The position numbers and the translations under genes are program-made. From NCBI RefSeq assembly GCF_000770635.1, contig NZ_AVBF01000006.1, forward strand, positions 1 to 64,000: a stretch of 64,000 nt of DNA, read 5' to 3'. The notes under the pieces are model-generated. The model was given only the letters and a program-made list of their open reading frames with translations. It searched no databases and was not told where the DNA came from. Positions 19,857-29,112 of the stretch are shown here, piece after piece (within the stretch, counting starts at the first letter, position 1; every line of letters starts with the position of its first letter). This DNA comes from Pontibacillus yanchengensis Y32 (GTDB lineage Bacteria; Bacillota; Bacilli; Bacillales; BH030062).

Positions 19857-20009
19857 TGTAGCCGTGGAACAAGGAGACTGCTACCGGAGAAAGAGGTAGG
19901 CAAGATCCCGGAATGATAAAAGGAGGTTCGACTAAAACCGTCATATCGTGTGACAACGTCGAATGACTGGGGGCCGCCGGCAGGCCGTGAGTTATTCCAC
20001 GGCCACCTT
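19857..20009. repeat. Branched hairpin of copy B (right module)
   Basis: The outer arms are GCCGTGGAAC and GTTATTCCACGGC, extended imperfectly to TGTA/GGCCACC. The interior has ACCGGAGAAAGAGGTAGGCAA, shared with copy A, and a GTTCGAC / GTCGAAT stem in which one pair has become G-T. This is the most degraded right module of the four copies. Confidence 0.75.
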
Positions 20010-20095
20010 TATGCCATTTAAAGCAACGAAAACATCTCTAATCCCATAATATTTCGAACCCAAGTCTTCAAGATATTGGGGCTTATGTGGAATAA

Positions 20096-20129
20096 ATAAA
20101 AAAGCTTGGATTTTAAATCCAAGCTTTTT
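20096..20129 (-). terminator. Terminator of the reverse NCS2 permease
   Basis: AAAGCTTGGATTT (20101-20113) and AAATCCAAGCTTT (20115-20127) are complementary; on the reverse strand the stem runs into a T-rich stretch. It lies between the permease stop codon and the edge of repeat copy B. Confidence 0.8.
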
Positions 20130-20175
20130 CAGTAATTTAAATGATAGCTATCAATCTGTTTTGCATCTTGTATAT

Positions 20176-21450
20176 TTAATGTCCAATTGCTTTAAACACA
20201 AACTCCGCTAAAAATAGACATGCTATAATTACAATCGGAATAGAAACTTCATTCCGTTTACCAATAGCGAATTTGACAATTGGGTACGCAATAAAGCCAA
20301 ATGCCATACCGTCGGCAATGCTGTACGTGAAAGGAATCATTGCCATGATAAAAAAGGCTGGGATAGCTTCTGATATATCATCTAGTGAAATGTGTCGGAT
20401 GTTTTGAACCATAAGCGCACCGACTATTATCAAGATTGGACTTACAGCCACTGATGGTATCCAAGAAATTAATGGGATAAAACCAATGGTTAGTAGAAAT
20501 AACAAACCAGTTGTAATAGAAGCTTTACCAGTCTTCCCATCGGAAGCAATAACCGCAGCACTCTCGGCTGAAGAAACGGTTGGTGATGTTCCGAAGAAAG
20601 CGCATGTTAATGCTGAGAATGATGTCGTTTGGAATGAGCGTTTGAATTTTTCAGGTTGTTTTAACATGGACAGTTGACCATTTAATAATCCCATATTTTC
20701 AAATACAAGAACAATCGTTAACGGAAACACGCTCATCCAAAATGCGATCTCATCTATGGCAGATAAGGAAGGTGTAAAGACCCACTGAATATCAGAGGTT
20801 ATTAGTCCAGTTGATTTTCCTTCTAATATGCCAAAGAAATAAGCTAAAGCTGTTCCGCTGATCATGGTGAATAGAAAGTGCCCTGGGACATTCTTAACAA
20901 AAAGAAATACTCCGATTGCAAGAGTCAATAGACTTACAAGCACAGTTGGGGACGTAAAACTACCAAGCTCAACAAGAGCGTGCTCACCTCGGACAACAAT
21001 TCCGCCTTTTTCAAGTCCAATTAAAGTTAAGAAAAAACCTAATCCTACAGTGATAGCGTGTTTCAGAGCATCAGGGATAGCTTTTTGCAGCCAAGTAGCC
21101 ATTCTAGTATTTGCAACCACAATGAAAAGCAGAGAAGATACTAGTACCACTCCAAGGCCTTCTTGAAAGGATAAACCTGATCCCTGGACAATAGAATACG
21201 CAAATAGTGCATTTACTCCCATACCAGGGATTAAAATCATAGGTGCATTTGCCCAAAAACCTAGAAGTAAACAACCTATAACACTGGCAAGGATTGTCGC
21301 AATCATACCATTTTGAACTGATATGCCAGCATCGCTTAGAATGGAACTATTTACTGCAACTATATACACTGTTGTTAGATAGCCTACAATACCAGCTGTA
21401 ATATCTTTGCGAACTGGAGAATCAGGCTTCTTATTATGCTGTTGTGACAT
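20176..21450 (-). CDS. NCS2/AzgA-family nucleobase permease
   Basis: This second purine/pyrimidine-type permease has 424 residues and about 12 to 14 membrane segments. It shares PGMGVNALFAY, GTSPTVSSAESAAVIASDGKTG and IVLVFENMGLLNGQL with the AzgA group (the window's first permease has the matching APGMGLNAYF and TSPSTAYIES). The substrate is probably a purine base but cannot be read from sequence. I chose ATG at 21450 because GAGGA lies seven bases before it, whereas the upstream ATG (21456) overlaps that site. This gene is absent from the equivalent B. subtilis position between yloV and sdaAB and lies beside repeat copy B. Confidence 0.82.
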   Translation of the reverse strand: MSQQHNKKPDSPVRKDITAGIVGYLTTVYIVAVNSSILSDAGISVQNGMIATILASVIGCLLLGFWANAPMILIPGMGVNALFAYSIVQGSGLSFQEGLGVVLVSSLLFIVVANTRMATWLQKAIPDALKHAITVGLGFFLTLIGLEKGGIVVRGEHALVELGSFTSPTVLVSLLTLAIGVFLFVKNVPGHFLFTMISGTALAYFFGILEGKSTGLITSDIQWVFTPSLSAIDEIAFWMSVFPLTIVLVFENMGLLNGQLSMLKQPEKFKRSFQTTSFSALTCAFFGTSPTVSSAESAAVIASDGKTGKASITTGLLFLLTIGFIPLISWIPSVAVSPILIIVGALMVQNIRHISLDDISEAIPAFFIMAMIPFTYSIADGMAFGFIAYPIVKFAIGKRNEVSIPIVIIACLFLAEFVFKAIGH

Positions 21451-21516
21451 GTGCATTCCTCAAAAAAATATAGCCCTCTCCCACCCGATTATGTCGTTCA
21501 TAATCCACAAATTCTA

Positions 21517-21545
21517 ATTATAGAGACTTTAAACCTTTTTGGCAA
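21517..21545 (-). promoter_or_regulatory. SigA promoter of the reverse permease
   Basis: On the reverse strand TTGCCA (21545-21540), a 17-base spacer and TATAAT (21522-21517) form a strong vegetative promoter. The roughly 55-base leader contains a GATTATG/CATAATC hairpin near its 5' end (about 21484-21503) with an AACGA loop. It does not match the purine riboswitch pattern. Confidence 0.75.
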
Positions 21546-21577
21546 TAATAATAAGGATACTATCCCAGTTTGTTTTT

Positions 21578-21641
21578 TGTTATAATAAATACGCAAGATT
21601 TAGCCTTCTTTGAATGCGTTTCCAAAAATGCAATATTGCAT
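21578..21641 (+). promoter_or_regulatory. sdaAB promoter with cre-like site and palindrome
   Basis: An extended -10 element, TGT followed by TATAAT (21581-21586), gives a start near 21593. TGAATGCGTTTCCA (21611-21624) fits the catabolite-response element (TGWAANCGNTNWCA) at 12 of 14 positions, and would act as a CcpA roadblock. A perfect 14-base palindrome ATGCAATATTGCAT lies at 21628-21641 and could be a second operator. Catabolite control of serine deamination to pyruvate would make biological sense. Assignment is from sequence only. Confidence 0.45.
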
Positions 21642-21714
21642 TAGTATCCTTTGAAAATAAGGAAACAAGACTTAACTTTTTATAGACAATACATATACAT
21701 TGGATGGTGGGAGA

Positions 21715-22377
21715 ATGAAATATAAATCCGTTTTCGATATTATTGGACCTATTATGATTGGTCCATCTAGTTCTCATACAGCTGGAGCAGCTCGTATTGG
21801 GAGGGTAGCTAGAGATTTGTTTGGGCGTGAACCGAAATGGGTCAAAATCCATTTGTATGGTTCCTTTGCTAAAACATATAAGGGACATGGTACTGATGTG
21901 GCAATCGTTGGGGGTATATTAGATTTCGAGACTTATGATCAGCGGATTAGTCAGTCATTAACTATCGCAAAGGAAAAAGGTATTAAAGTGCAATTCTATG
22001 AAGAAGATGCTCATACTGATCACCCTAATACTGCAAGAATTCGTATAGGAGATGATGATGGGGATCTTGAACTCGTAGGTATTTCTATCGGTGGGGGTAA
22101 GGCTGAGATAATTGAGATGAACGGATTTGAACTTCGTTTATCAGGAAATAATCCGGCAATCTTAGTTATGCATAACGACCGATTTGGGGCTATTGCATCT
22201 GTTACACAGCTTCTTGCAAAGCATGAAATCAACATAGGACATATGGAAGTCTCCCGAAAAGAAGTGGGGAAAGAGGCATTGATGGTTATTGAAGTAGATC
22301 AAACCATATCAGAAGCACAATTAAAAGAATTAGAGCAATTTGAACATATTCTCCAAGTTGCAAGAGTGGTTGAATAA
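21715..22377 (+). CDS. sdaAB: L-serine dehydratase, beta subunit
   Basis: With SdaAA this forms the iron-sulfur serine dehydratase that converts L-serine to pyruvate and ammonia. The product starts MKYKSVFDIIGPIMIGPSSS, continues HTAGAARIGR, and ends with an ACT domain (NPAILVMHNDRFGAIASVTQ to about residue 215). The 220 residues equal the family norm. ATG at 21715 follows GGTGGGAGA; an in-frame TTG at 21700 is not preferred. Confidence 0.92.
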   Translation: MKYKSVFDIIGPIMIGPSSSHTAGAARIGRVARDLFGREPKWVKIHLYGSFAKTYKGHGTDVAIVGGILDFETYDQRISQSLTIAKEKGIKVQFYEEDAHTDHPNTARIRIGDDDGDLELVGISIGGGKAEIIEMNGFELRLSGNNPAILVMHNDRFGAIASVTQLLAKHEINIGHMEVSRKEVGKEALMVIEVDQTISEAQLKELEQFEHILQVARVVE

Positions 22378-22418
22378 ACAAGTTATTATTTGAGATAACA
22401 TTCCAAGGGGGAGAAGGC

Positions 22419-23312
22419 ATGAAAATATTATTTAGAAATGTTGCTGAATTAGTCGAGCTTTGTGAAAGTGAAAATATATCCATCTCAGAAGTAATGATTC
22501 GTCAAGAGATGCAAGTAAGAGATAAATCTAGAGAAGACGTCTATGGCCAGATGGAAGCGAATTTAGATGTTATGGAAAAAGCTGTTGATGATGGGCTGAA
22601 AGGAGTTAAGTCTGTTTCAGGCTTAACTGGGGGAGATGCTGTACTTATTCAAGAGTATATGAAAACTCACACGCCTTTATCCGGGAATATTGTCATGGAT
22701 GCTGTAAGTAAGGCTGTGGCCACAAATGAGGTGAATGCAGCAATGGGGACAATTTGTGCTACGCCTACGGCGGGTAGCGCAGGCTGTGTGCCTGGTACAC
22801 TCTTTTCAGTAAAAAACCAATTAAACCCTTCGAGAGAGCAAATGGTACGCTACTTATTTACATCAGGAGCATTTGGCTTTGTTGTTGCAAATAATGCATC
22901 AATTTCGGGAGCCGCAGGAGGCTGTCAAGCTGAAGTTGGCTCTGCTGCAGGTATGGCAGCAGCTGCAATTGTTGAAATGGCAGGTGGTACCCCAGCCCAA
23001 TCAGCCGAAGCAATGGCAATTACATTGAAAAACATGTTAGGGTTAGTATGTGACCCTGTTGCAGGACTTGTAGAAGTTCCTTGTGTGAAGAGAAATGCAA
23101 TGGGTGCATCCAATGCTGTGGTGGCAGCTGATATGGCATTAGCAGGAGTTACAAGTAGAATCCCTTGTGATGAAGTCATTGATGCGATGTATAGAATCGG
23201 ACAAACCATGCCGGTTGCCCTTAAAGAAACAGCTCAGGGAGGTTTAGCTGCTACGCCAACAGGTCGTGAGCTAGAAGCAAAAGTGTATGGAATTAATTTA
23301 AAGAAAGAGTGA
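22419..23312 (+). CDS. sdaAA: L-serine dehydratase, alpha subunit
   Basis: This is the catalytic [4Fe-4S] subunit of serine dehydratase. The 297-residue protein carries cysteines in TICATPTAGSAGCVPG and VCDPVAGLVEVPCVKRN, consistent with cluster binding, plus SGAAGGCQAEVGSAAGMAAAA. AAGGGGGAGAAGG precedes the start. The last four bases overlap the recG start codon. Confidence 0.93.
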   Translation: MKILFRNVAELVELCESENISISEVMIRQEMQVRDKSREDVYGQMEANLDVMEKAVDDGLKGVKSVSGLTGGDAVLIQEYMKTHTPLSGNIVMDAVSKAVATNEVNAAMGTICATPTAGSAGCVPGTLFSVKNQLNPSREQMVRYLFTSGAFGFVVANNASISGAAGGCQAEVGSAAGMAAAAIVEMAGGTPAQSAEAMAITLKNMLGLVCDPVAGLVEVPCVKRNAMGASNAVVAADMALAGVTSRIPCDEVIDAMYRIGQTMPVALKETAQGGLAATPTGRELEAKVYGINLKKE

Positions 23313-25354
23313 GATACGTGCTAGATCAATCGGTTTTACAGTTGTCCGGTGTGGGGGAAAGAATGAGAGAAACACTGGAAGAGATGGGGATTTATACAAT
23401 TGAGGATTTCTTATTTTATTTCCCGTTTCGATATGATTATCATGAGGTGAAACCGCTAACAGAGCTTGTTCATAATGAGAAAGCAACGATTGAAGGGGAG
23501 GTTATTGGTGAACCTTCCCTAACCTTTTATGGGAAGAAAAAATCACGCTTAATGCTGAACTTACAAGTTGAACATTTTGCAGTAAAGGCTGTTATGTTTA
23601 ACAGGGCTTTTGCAAAAAAACAATTACAGGCTGGAGATACTGTAACGGTTACCGGAAAATGGGATCAGCATCGACTGCAAATTACAGTAAGTCAATTTAA
23701 GAAAGGTAAAGCGAAAAATCAAACTCCTATTCAGCCTGTCTATTCTTTAAAAGGGAACTTAAAACTTCCGACTTTACGTAAATGGATGGGAAAGGCTATT
23801 GATGAATATGGTTCTTATTTACCCGAAATCTTACCATCTTCTTATTTAGATACATATAAACTTCCTCATCGAGTAGAAGCTCTTTACGCAATGCATTTTC
23901 CGGAGAGCAGAACTCGCTTGAAACATGCGAAGAGGCGATTTGTGTATGAAGAGTTTTTATTATTTCAATTAAAGATGCAAATACTTCGTAAGATGAAGCG
24001 TGAAGCAACAACAGGGAATAGTCAAAACTATGATGAAGAAGCTGTTAATCATTTCACAGATCAACTTCCTTTTGAATTAACAAGCGCTCAGTCAAAGGCA
24101 TTACAAGAAATCTTAAAAGATATGCAATCTCATTATCGTATGAATCGATTGTTACAGGGAGATGTAGGCTCTGGTAAAACAGCTGTTGCAGCCATAGCTC
24201 TATACGCTACGATTACGTCAGGGAAGCAAGGGTCTCTGATGGTGCCAACAGAAATATTAGCAGAGCAGCATCATCAATCTCTTTCGGAGTTATTTGAAGG
24301 TAAAGCTAATGTAGTATTGCTAACAGGATCTGTGAAAGGAAAAAAACGAAAAGAAATCTTGACTCAAATAGAAGAAAATGAAGCTGATATTATTATAGGT
24401 ACGCACGCGTTGATCCAAGATGAAGTGAGATTTCATGATTTAGCTCTTTCTATTATAGATGAGCAACATCGTTTTGGTGTGAATCAACGTCGAGCTTTGC
24501 GGGACAAAGGGTTAAATCCAGATGTCTTATTTATGACAGCTACACCAATACCTAGAACATTAGCGATTACAGCCTTTGGCGATATGGATGTATCCATAAT
24601 TGACCAAATGCCTGCTGGTCGAAAAGAGGTTGAAACGTATTGGATTAAAGAACAAATGCTAGATCGAGTGCTTACCTTCATAAAAAAAGAAGTAGATAAT
24701 GGACACCAGGCATATGTTATTAGTCCATTAATAGAAGAGTCAGATACACTGGATATTCAAAATGCAGTTGATATTTATAATCAACTTACTCAGTATTATG
24801 ATGGGGATTTGAAAGTAGGTTTAATGCACGGGAGATTATCAGCTGAAGAGAAGGAAGAAATCATGAAACAATTTGCTGATAATGAAGTGCAAGTCTTGGT
24901 GTCTACTACTGTTGTTGAAGTAGGGGTGAACGTTCCAAACGCAACAGTTATGTTGATCTATGATGCAGAACGCTTTGGATTGTCACAGCTTCATCAGCTA
25001 AGAGGCCGAGTTGGTAGAGGTTCAGAACAAAGTTATTGCATTTTACTAGCAGATCCTAAGGGAGATGTAGGAAAAGAAAGAATGCGAATCATGTCAGAGA
25101 CCTCTAACGGGTTTGAATTATCAGAACAGGATTTACAACTTCGTGGACCAGGTGACTTTTTTGGTCGAAAACAAAGTGGAGTACCAGAGTTCAAGGTTGC
25201 TGATATGGTTCATGATTATCGTGCACTTGAAACAGCTAGGCAGGATGCCAAGGAGATTATTGATCATAATCTATTATCGACGAATGAGGAGTACAATGAA
25301 CTTCTAAAACGTTTAGAAAAAGACCCGATTCTACAGGGACAAATCCTTGATTAG
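23309..25354 (+). CDS. recG: ATP-dependent DNA helicase RecG
   Basis: RecG drives fork regression and branch migration. The 681 residues comprise an N-terminal wedge domain with an OB fold, then helicase motifs: Walker A in GDVGSGKTAVAAIAL, DEQH box (IIDEQHRFG), MTATPIPRT, STTVVEVGVNVPNAT and QLRGRVGRG, ending with the TRG-type motif DFFGRKQSGVPEFKVAD. GTG at 23309 overlaps the sdaAA stop. GTG at 23318 is an equally possible start with a slightly better AGAGTGAG site. Confidence 0.94.
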   Translation: MRYVLDQSVLQLSGVGERMRETLEEMGIYTIEDFLFYFPFRYDYHEVKPLTELVHNEKATIEGEVIGEPSLTFYGKKKSRLMLNLQVEHFAVKAVMFNRAFAKKQLQAGDTVTVTGKWDQHRLQITVSQFKKGKAKNQTPIQPVYSLKGNLKLPTLRKWMGKAIDEYGSYLPEILPSSYLDTYKLPHRVEALYAMHFPESRTRLKHAKRRFVYEEFLLFQLKMQILRKMKREATTGNSQNYDEEAVNHFTDQLPFELTSAQSKALQEILKDMQSHYRMNRLLQGDVGSGKTAVAAIALYATITSGKQGSLMVPTEILAEQHHQSLSELFEGKANVVLLTGSVKGKKRKEILTQIEENEADIIIGTHALIQDEVRFHDLALSIIDEQHRFGVNQRRALRDKGLNPDVLFMTATPIPRTLAITAFGDMDVSIIDQMPAGRKEVETYWIKEQMLDRVLTFIKKEVDNGHQAYVISPLIEESDTLDIQNAVDIYNQLTQYYDGDLKVGLMHGRLSAEEKEEIMKQFADNEVQVLVSTTVVEVGVNVPNATVMLIYDAERFGLSQLHQLRGRVGRGSEQSYCILLADPKGDVGKERMRIMSETSNGFELSEQDLQLRGPGDFFGRKQSGVPEFKVADMVHDYRALETARQDAKEIIDHNLLSTNEEYNELLKRLEKDPILQGQILD

Positions 25355-25368
25355 TCAAGAATCCTTCC

Positions 25369-25397
25369 TTGCATAACAGTCCCAGGTATTATATATT
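25369..25397 (+). promoter_or_regulatory. SigA promoter of the fapR operon
   Basis: TTGCAT (25369-25374), a 17-base spacer and TATATT (25392-25397) place the start point near 25404, inside the FapR operator. Confidence 0.7.
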
Positions 25398-25399
25398 AC

Positions 25400-25419
25400 T
25401 ATTAGTACCTAGTCATAAA
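25400..25419. promoter_or_regulatory. FapR operator
   Basis: The sequence ATTAGTACCTAGTCATAA, starting at 25401, closely matches the FapR operator known from B. subtilis (ATTAGTACCTRNTCTTAAT type). It spans the expected start point, so FapR would repress its own operon until malonyl-CoA or malonyl-ACP releases it. The operator identity rests on established knowledge of FapR. Confidence 0.85.
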
Positions 25420-25435
25420 TGGACGGTGTAGATAG

Positions 25436-26011
25436 ATGAAGCGAAATAAAAAAGAGCGTCAACAACGCTTACAAGAAACAATAGAAGAAACGCCATTTAT
25501 CACCGATGAACAACTAGCTGAAAAGTTTGGCGTTAGTATTCAAACAATTCGTCTAGATCGCATGGAACTCTCCATACCTGAGTTACGAGAAAGAATTAAA
25601 TCTGTAGCTACGCACCAATGGAATGAAACCGTTCGAGCGTTGCCCATTGAAGAGGTAATTGGAGAAGTGGTCGATTTAGAGTTAGATACAAAAGCCATAT
25701 CCATCTTAGATATAAAAGACGAGCATGTTTTTTCCAGAACACGTATCGCACGGGGGCATCATCTTTTTGCTCAAGCTAATTCGTTAGCTGTAGCTGTAAT
25801 TAATGATGAATTAGCTTTAACGGCCAAATCTGAAATTCGCTTTAAACGTCAAGTAAGAGAAGGTGAACGAGTTGTAGCTAAAGCGAATGTAAAGGGAAAT
25901 GATGATAAAGGAAGAACCATTGTAGAAGTACAAAGTTCAGTGGAAAACGAACCTGTTTTTTCTGGAGTCTTTGTCATGTTTCGTTCAAATGATGATAAAG
26001 GAGAGGCATAA
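25436..26011 (+). CDS. fapR: FapR, transcriptional repressor of lipid synthesis
   Basis: FapR represses fatty acid and phospholipid genes and is released by malonyl-CoA. The 191 residues include an N-terminal DeoR-like helix-turn-helix ([31 protein letters not shown]) and a C-terminal hot-dog effector domain ([32 protein letters not shown]). The length and order fapR-plsX-fabD-fabG match B. subtilis. The ribosome-binding site (GGTG) is weak. Confidence 0.95.
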   Translation: MKRNKKERQQRLQETIEETPFITDEQLAEKFGVSIQTIRLDRMELSIPELRERIKSVATHQWNETVRALPIEEVIGEVVDLELDTKAISILDIKDEHVFSRTRIARGHHLFAQANSLAVAVINDELALTAKSEIRFKRQVREGERVVAKANVKGNDDKGRTIVEVQSSVENEPVFSGVFVMFRSNDDKGEA

Positions 26012-26013
26012 TC

Positions 26014-27024
26014 GTGAGAATAGCAATTGATGCCATGGGAGGCGATCATGCACCTAATGAGATTGTACTTGGTGCTGTAGAAGCGGTAAAGCATATCTCC
26101 AATTTAGAAGTAACCTTGATTGGAGACCAAGAACAAATATCTCCTCTACTTTCTGATGATCAAAAAAACATCGAAATCATACATACTACGGAAGTAATTT
26201 CAAGTGAGGATGAACCGGTTAGAGCTGTTAGACGTAAGAAAAATGCTTCTATGGTTTTAATGGCTCAAGAGGTAAAAGAGGGACGTGCTGATGCTTGCAT
26301 ATCTGCAGGAAATACAGGTGCATTAATGAGTGCTGGTTTATTTATTGTTGGTCGCATTGAAGGTATTGAACGTCCGGCATTAAGTCCAACTCTACCTACT
26401 GTAGATGGGCAGGGATTTTTGCTTTTAGATGTAGGTGCAAATGTGGATGCAAAACCGCACCATTTAGCGCAATATGCTCTAATGGGCTCTATTTATACAG
26501 AGCACGTTAGAGGAGTTAAAAAACCTCGAGTAGGGTTGCTGAATGTTGGGACCGAAGAAGGTAAAGGAAATGAGTTGACGAAGAAAGCTTATACAGAAAT
26601 GCAAGAGTTACCGATTCATTTTGTTGGAAATGTAGAATCTAGAGACCTGCTTAATGGGGTAGCTGATGTGGTTGTGGCTGATGGTTTTACTGGAAACATT
26701 GCATTAAAGACCATTGAAGGTACCGCTATGTCGATGTTCTCCATGATAAAAGAAACATTGTCTTCAAGCTGGAAAAGTAAATTGGCAGCAGGTATGGTGA
26801 AAAATGAATTAAGAGGGCTAAAAGATCAGCTCGATTATTCCGAATATGGAGGTGCAGCGTTATTTGGCCTAGCTTCACCTGTCATTAAGGCTCATGGCTC
26901 ATCTAATCGTAGAGCAATCTATAACGCCATCAACCAAACCTGTTATATGATTAACCACAATGTGAATTTTACAATTGAAGAAACGATACAAGGTATGAAA
27001 CATACTCAGGAGGGTGAAGAATGA
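26014..27024 (+). CDS. plsX: Phosphate acyltransferase PlsX
   Basis: PlsX exchanges acyl-ACP for acyl-phosphate, the donor for PlsY in phosphatidic acid synthesis. The 336-residue product starts [17 protein letters not shown] and has [44 protein letters not shown] and [16 protein letters not shown] at 26014 follows AAAGGAGAGG, two bases after the fapR stop. It overlaps fabD by four bases. Confidence 0.95.
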   Translation: MRIAIDAMGGDHAPNEIVLGAVEAVKHISNLEVTLIGDQEQISPLLSDDQKNIEIIHTTEVISSEDEPVRAVRRKKNASMVLMAQEVKEGRADACISAGNTGALMSAGLFIVGRIEGIERPALSPTLPTVDGQGFLLLDVGANVDAKPHHLAQYALMGSIYTEHVRGVKKPRVGLLNVGTEEGKGNELTKKAYTEMQELPIHFVGNVESRDLLNGVADVVVADGFTGNIALKTIEGTAMSMFSMIKETLSSSWKSKLAAGMVKNELRGLKDQLDYSEYGGAALFGLASPVIKAHGSSNRRAIYNAINQTCYMINHNVNFTIEETIQGMKHTQEGEE

Positions 27025-27962
27025 AAAAAGTAGCTTTTATATTTCCCGGACAAGGTTCTCAGGAAATAGGAATGGGAAAAGCTTTTTTTGATCAATCAAA
27101 AGATGTTCAATCTCAATTTCAAAAAGCGGATGAGTTACTAGGAGTTCCTCTGACTGAATACATGTTTGAAGGACCTGCTGATACGTTAACCAAGACAGAG
27201 AATGCTCAGCCAGCATTGCTGTTAACAAGTACAACGATTGCTGGAATTCTAAAAGAAAACGGCGTTCAGCCAAATATGGTTGCAGGACATAGTTTAGGGG
27301 AGTACAGTGCTCTTGTAGCTGCCAATGCTATCTCCATGGAAGAAGCACTTCAACTTGTTCAAACTAGGGGCCGGTTAATGGAAGAGGCTGTTCCAACTGG
27401 TCAAGGGTCTATGGCTGCTGTATTGGGCTTAGACGCAGAAACAATTGAAGAAGTCACAACAGAAATTCGTGACCAAGGCGATGTAGTGGAAGTTGCTAAC
27501 TATAACTGTCCAGGACAAATTGTGATTTCTGGTACTAAAGCTGGGGTAGAGAAAGCTTGTGAACAGTTAAAGGAAAAAGGAGCAAAGCGGGCATTACCAT
27601 TGAACGTAAGTGGTCCTTTTCATTCACGGTTGATGAAACCAGCAAGCGAACAGTTTCAACAAACTTTAGAGCAAACTGACATTCATAATGCAGATGTACC
27701 TGTATATGCAAATGTAACGGCACAGCCGGTTAAAGAAGAAAAGAAGATATATGACTTACTAATTGAACAATTATATTCTCCTGTGCGCTTTGAGGAAACA
27801 TTACGAAATATGATGGAAGAGGACCTTGATGCCATTGTAGAAGTAGGAAATGGTAAAGTTCTTAGCGGTCTTGTTCGTAAAGTTAATAGACGTATGAAAA
27901 CATTTGCGATTCAAGATCCAGAAAGTTTACAATCATTTATCGAATGGTATAAGGAGGACTAA
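27021..27962 (+). CDS. fabD: Malonyl-CoA:ACP transacylase
   Basis: FabD loads malonate onto ACP for fatty acid elongation. The 313 residues have [15 protein letters not shown], the nucleophile motif [10 protein letters not shown], and the catalytic histidine in GPFHSRLM. The ATGA overlap with plsX suggests coupled translation. Confidence 0.95.
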   Translation: MKKVAFIFPGQGSQEIGMGKAFFDQSKDVQSQFQKADELLGVPLTEYMFEGPADTLTKTENAQPALLLTSTTIAGILKENGVQPNMVAGHSLGEYSALVAANAISMEEALQLVQTRGRLMEEAVPTGQGSMAAVLGLDAETIEEVTTEIRDQGDVVEVANYNCPGQIVISGTKAGVEKACEQLKEKGAKRALPLNVSGPFHSRLMKPASEQFQQTLEQTDIHNADVPVYANVTAQPVKEEKKIYDLLIEQLYSPVRFEETLRNMMEEDLDAIVEVGNGKVLSGLVRKVNRRMKTFAIQDPESLQSFIEWYKED

Positions 27963-27965
27963 ACA

Positions 27966-28706
27966 ATGTTAGATGGAAAAGTAGCGCTAGTAACTGGAGC
28001 ATCACGTGGAATTGGTCGTGCTATAGCACTAGAACTTGCTAGGCAAGGGGCCAAGGTTGCAGTTAATTATGCAGGAAGCGAACAAAAGGCTCAAGATGTA
28101 GTGGATGAGATTCAACAAGCAGGATCAGAAGCCATTAAAATTCAAGCTAACGTTTCTTCAGAGGAAGAAGTTAAGTCTATGATCAAGCAAGTAGTAGAAC
28201 AGTTTGGAAGCATTGATATTCTAGTGAATAACGCTGGTATTACAAGAGATAATCTTCTGATGCGCATGAAGGAAGAAGAATTCGATCAAGTAATTGATAC
28301 AAATCTTAAAGGTGTATTCCTTACTACGAAAGCAGCAGCTCGTCCGATGATGAAGCAAAAAGGTGGTAAGATTGTAAATATTGCCTCTGTAGTTGGTGTG
28401 AGTGGAAATGCAGGTCAAGCAAACTATGTCGCTGCAAAATCAGGGGTTATTGGATTAACCAAAACCTCAGCGAAAGAATTTGCGTCGAGAAACATTATAG
28501 TAAATGCAGTGGCACCTGGCTTTATTGAAACAGATATGACAGATGAATTAAGAGATGATCAGCGTGAATCTATGCAAAATATGATTCCTCTAGCCCGTTT
28601 AGGAACTGGAGAAGATATTGCTAAAGTTGTTCGCTTCTTAGCGTCGGATGATGCGAATTACATTACAGGACAAACTATCCACGTTGATGGTGGTATGGTT
28701 ATGTAA
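27966..28706 (+). CDS. fabG: 3-oxoacyl-ACP reductase
   Basis: FabG is the NADPH-dependent ketoacyl-ACP reductase of fatty acid elongation. It is a short-chain dehydrogenase of 246 residues with [15 protein letters not shown], catalytic Ser in [10 protein letters not shown] and the YVAAK active-site pair, ending DGGMVM. AAGGAGGACTAAACA precedes the start. Confidence 0.95.
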   Translation: MLDGKVALVTGASRGIGRAIALELARQGAKVAVNYAGSEQKAQDVVDEIQQAGSEAIKIQANVSSEEEVKSMIKQVVEQFGSIDILVNNAGITRDNLLMRMKEEEFDQVIDTNLKGVFLTTKAAARPMMKQKGGKIVNIASVVGVSGNAGQANYVAAKSGVIGLTKTSAKEFASRNIIVNAVAPGFIETDMTDELRDDQRESMQNMIPLARLGTGEDIAKVVRFLASDDANYITGQTIHVDGGMVM

Positions 28707-28711
28707 ACAGA

Positions 28712-28735
28712 GGATTTTTTTAAAGGAAAAAATCC
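28712..28735 (+). terminator. AT-rich hairpin after fabG
   Basis: GGATTTTTT (28712-28720) and AAAAAATCC (28727-28735) form a 9-bp stem. The next T-run begins 14 bases later, so termination efficiency is unclear; it may partly separate fabG from acpP. Confidence 0.35.
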
Positions 28736-28745
28736 AATCACCATC

Positions 28746-28774
28746 TAGTTTTTTTAACCTGAATCTTCTATAAT
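28746..28774 (+). promoter_or_regulatory. Possible acpP promoter
   Basis: A perfect TATAAT (28769-28774) lies 23 bases before the start codon, with TAGTTT as a weak -35 at 17 bases. High, separate expression of acpP is known in Bacillus. Confidence 0.45.
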
Positions 28775-28796
28775 TACTGAAGGGAGGTGAACAAGT

Positions 28797-29030
28797 ATGG
28801 CAGACGTATTAGAACGTGTGAAAGGCATCGTTAAAGAACGCCTAGACGTTGACGAATCTAAGATTACCATGGAAGCTTCCTTTAAGGATGATCTAGAAGC
28901 TGATTCTCTAGATGTTGTTGAGCTTGTTATGGAACTTGAAGATGAGTTCGACATGGAAATCTCTGATGAAGATGCTGAAAAAATCGAGACAGTAGGAGAT
29001 GCTGTTAACTACATAAACAGCAATCAATAA
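28797..29030 (+). CDS. acpP: Acyl carrier protein
   Basis: ACP carries growing acyl chains on a phosphopantetheine attached to Ser37 in [10 protein letters not shown]. The 77-residue, strongly acidic protein is typical. GAAGGGAGGTGA is an excellent ribosome-binding site. It lies between fabG and rnc as in B. subtilis. Confidence 0.97.
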   Translation: MADVLERVKGIVKERLDVDESKITMEASFKDDLEADSLDVVELVMELEDEFDMEISDEDAEKIETVGDAVNYINSNQ

Positions 29031-29041
29031 CTATAGAGTTT

Positions 29042-29073
29042 GAAAGTCTCGCCCTTTTGCGAGGCTTTCTCTG
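29042..29073 (+). terminator. Terminator after acpP
   Basis: GAAAGTCTCGC and GCGAGGCTTTC pair around CCTTTT with one mismatch, followed by TCTCTG. The T-run is short. Confidence 0.7.
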
Positions 29074-29112
29074 TATTCTATCGTTTTCCATGAAATATAG
29101 AGAATAGGTGGC

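Larger units (their letters stand above)
19317..20084. repeat. Long palindromic intergenic repeat, copy B
   Basis: This complete but diverged copy of the family is about 768 bp. It has a left terminal repeat with TTGAAGACTTG (from 19329) and the inverse CAAGTCTTCAA at 20061-20071. Between them are a left hairpin (19381-19520), forward motifs GACGGACATA (19568) and AACGGACATA (19619), reverse motifs TATGTCCGT (about 19690 and 19741), and a right hairpin (19857-20009). It lies between two convergent genes, fakA and the reverse permease. No coding capacity is apparent, and short frames are not shared between copies. I see no clear target-site duplication. Confidence 0.9.
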
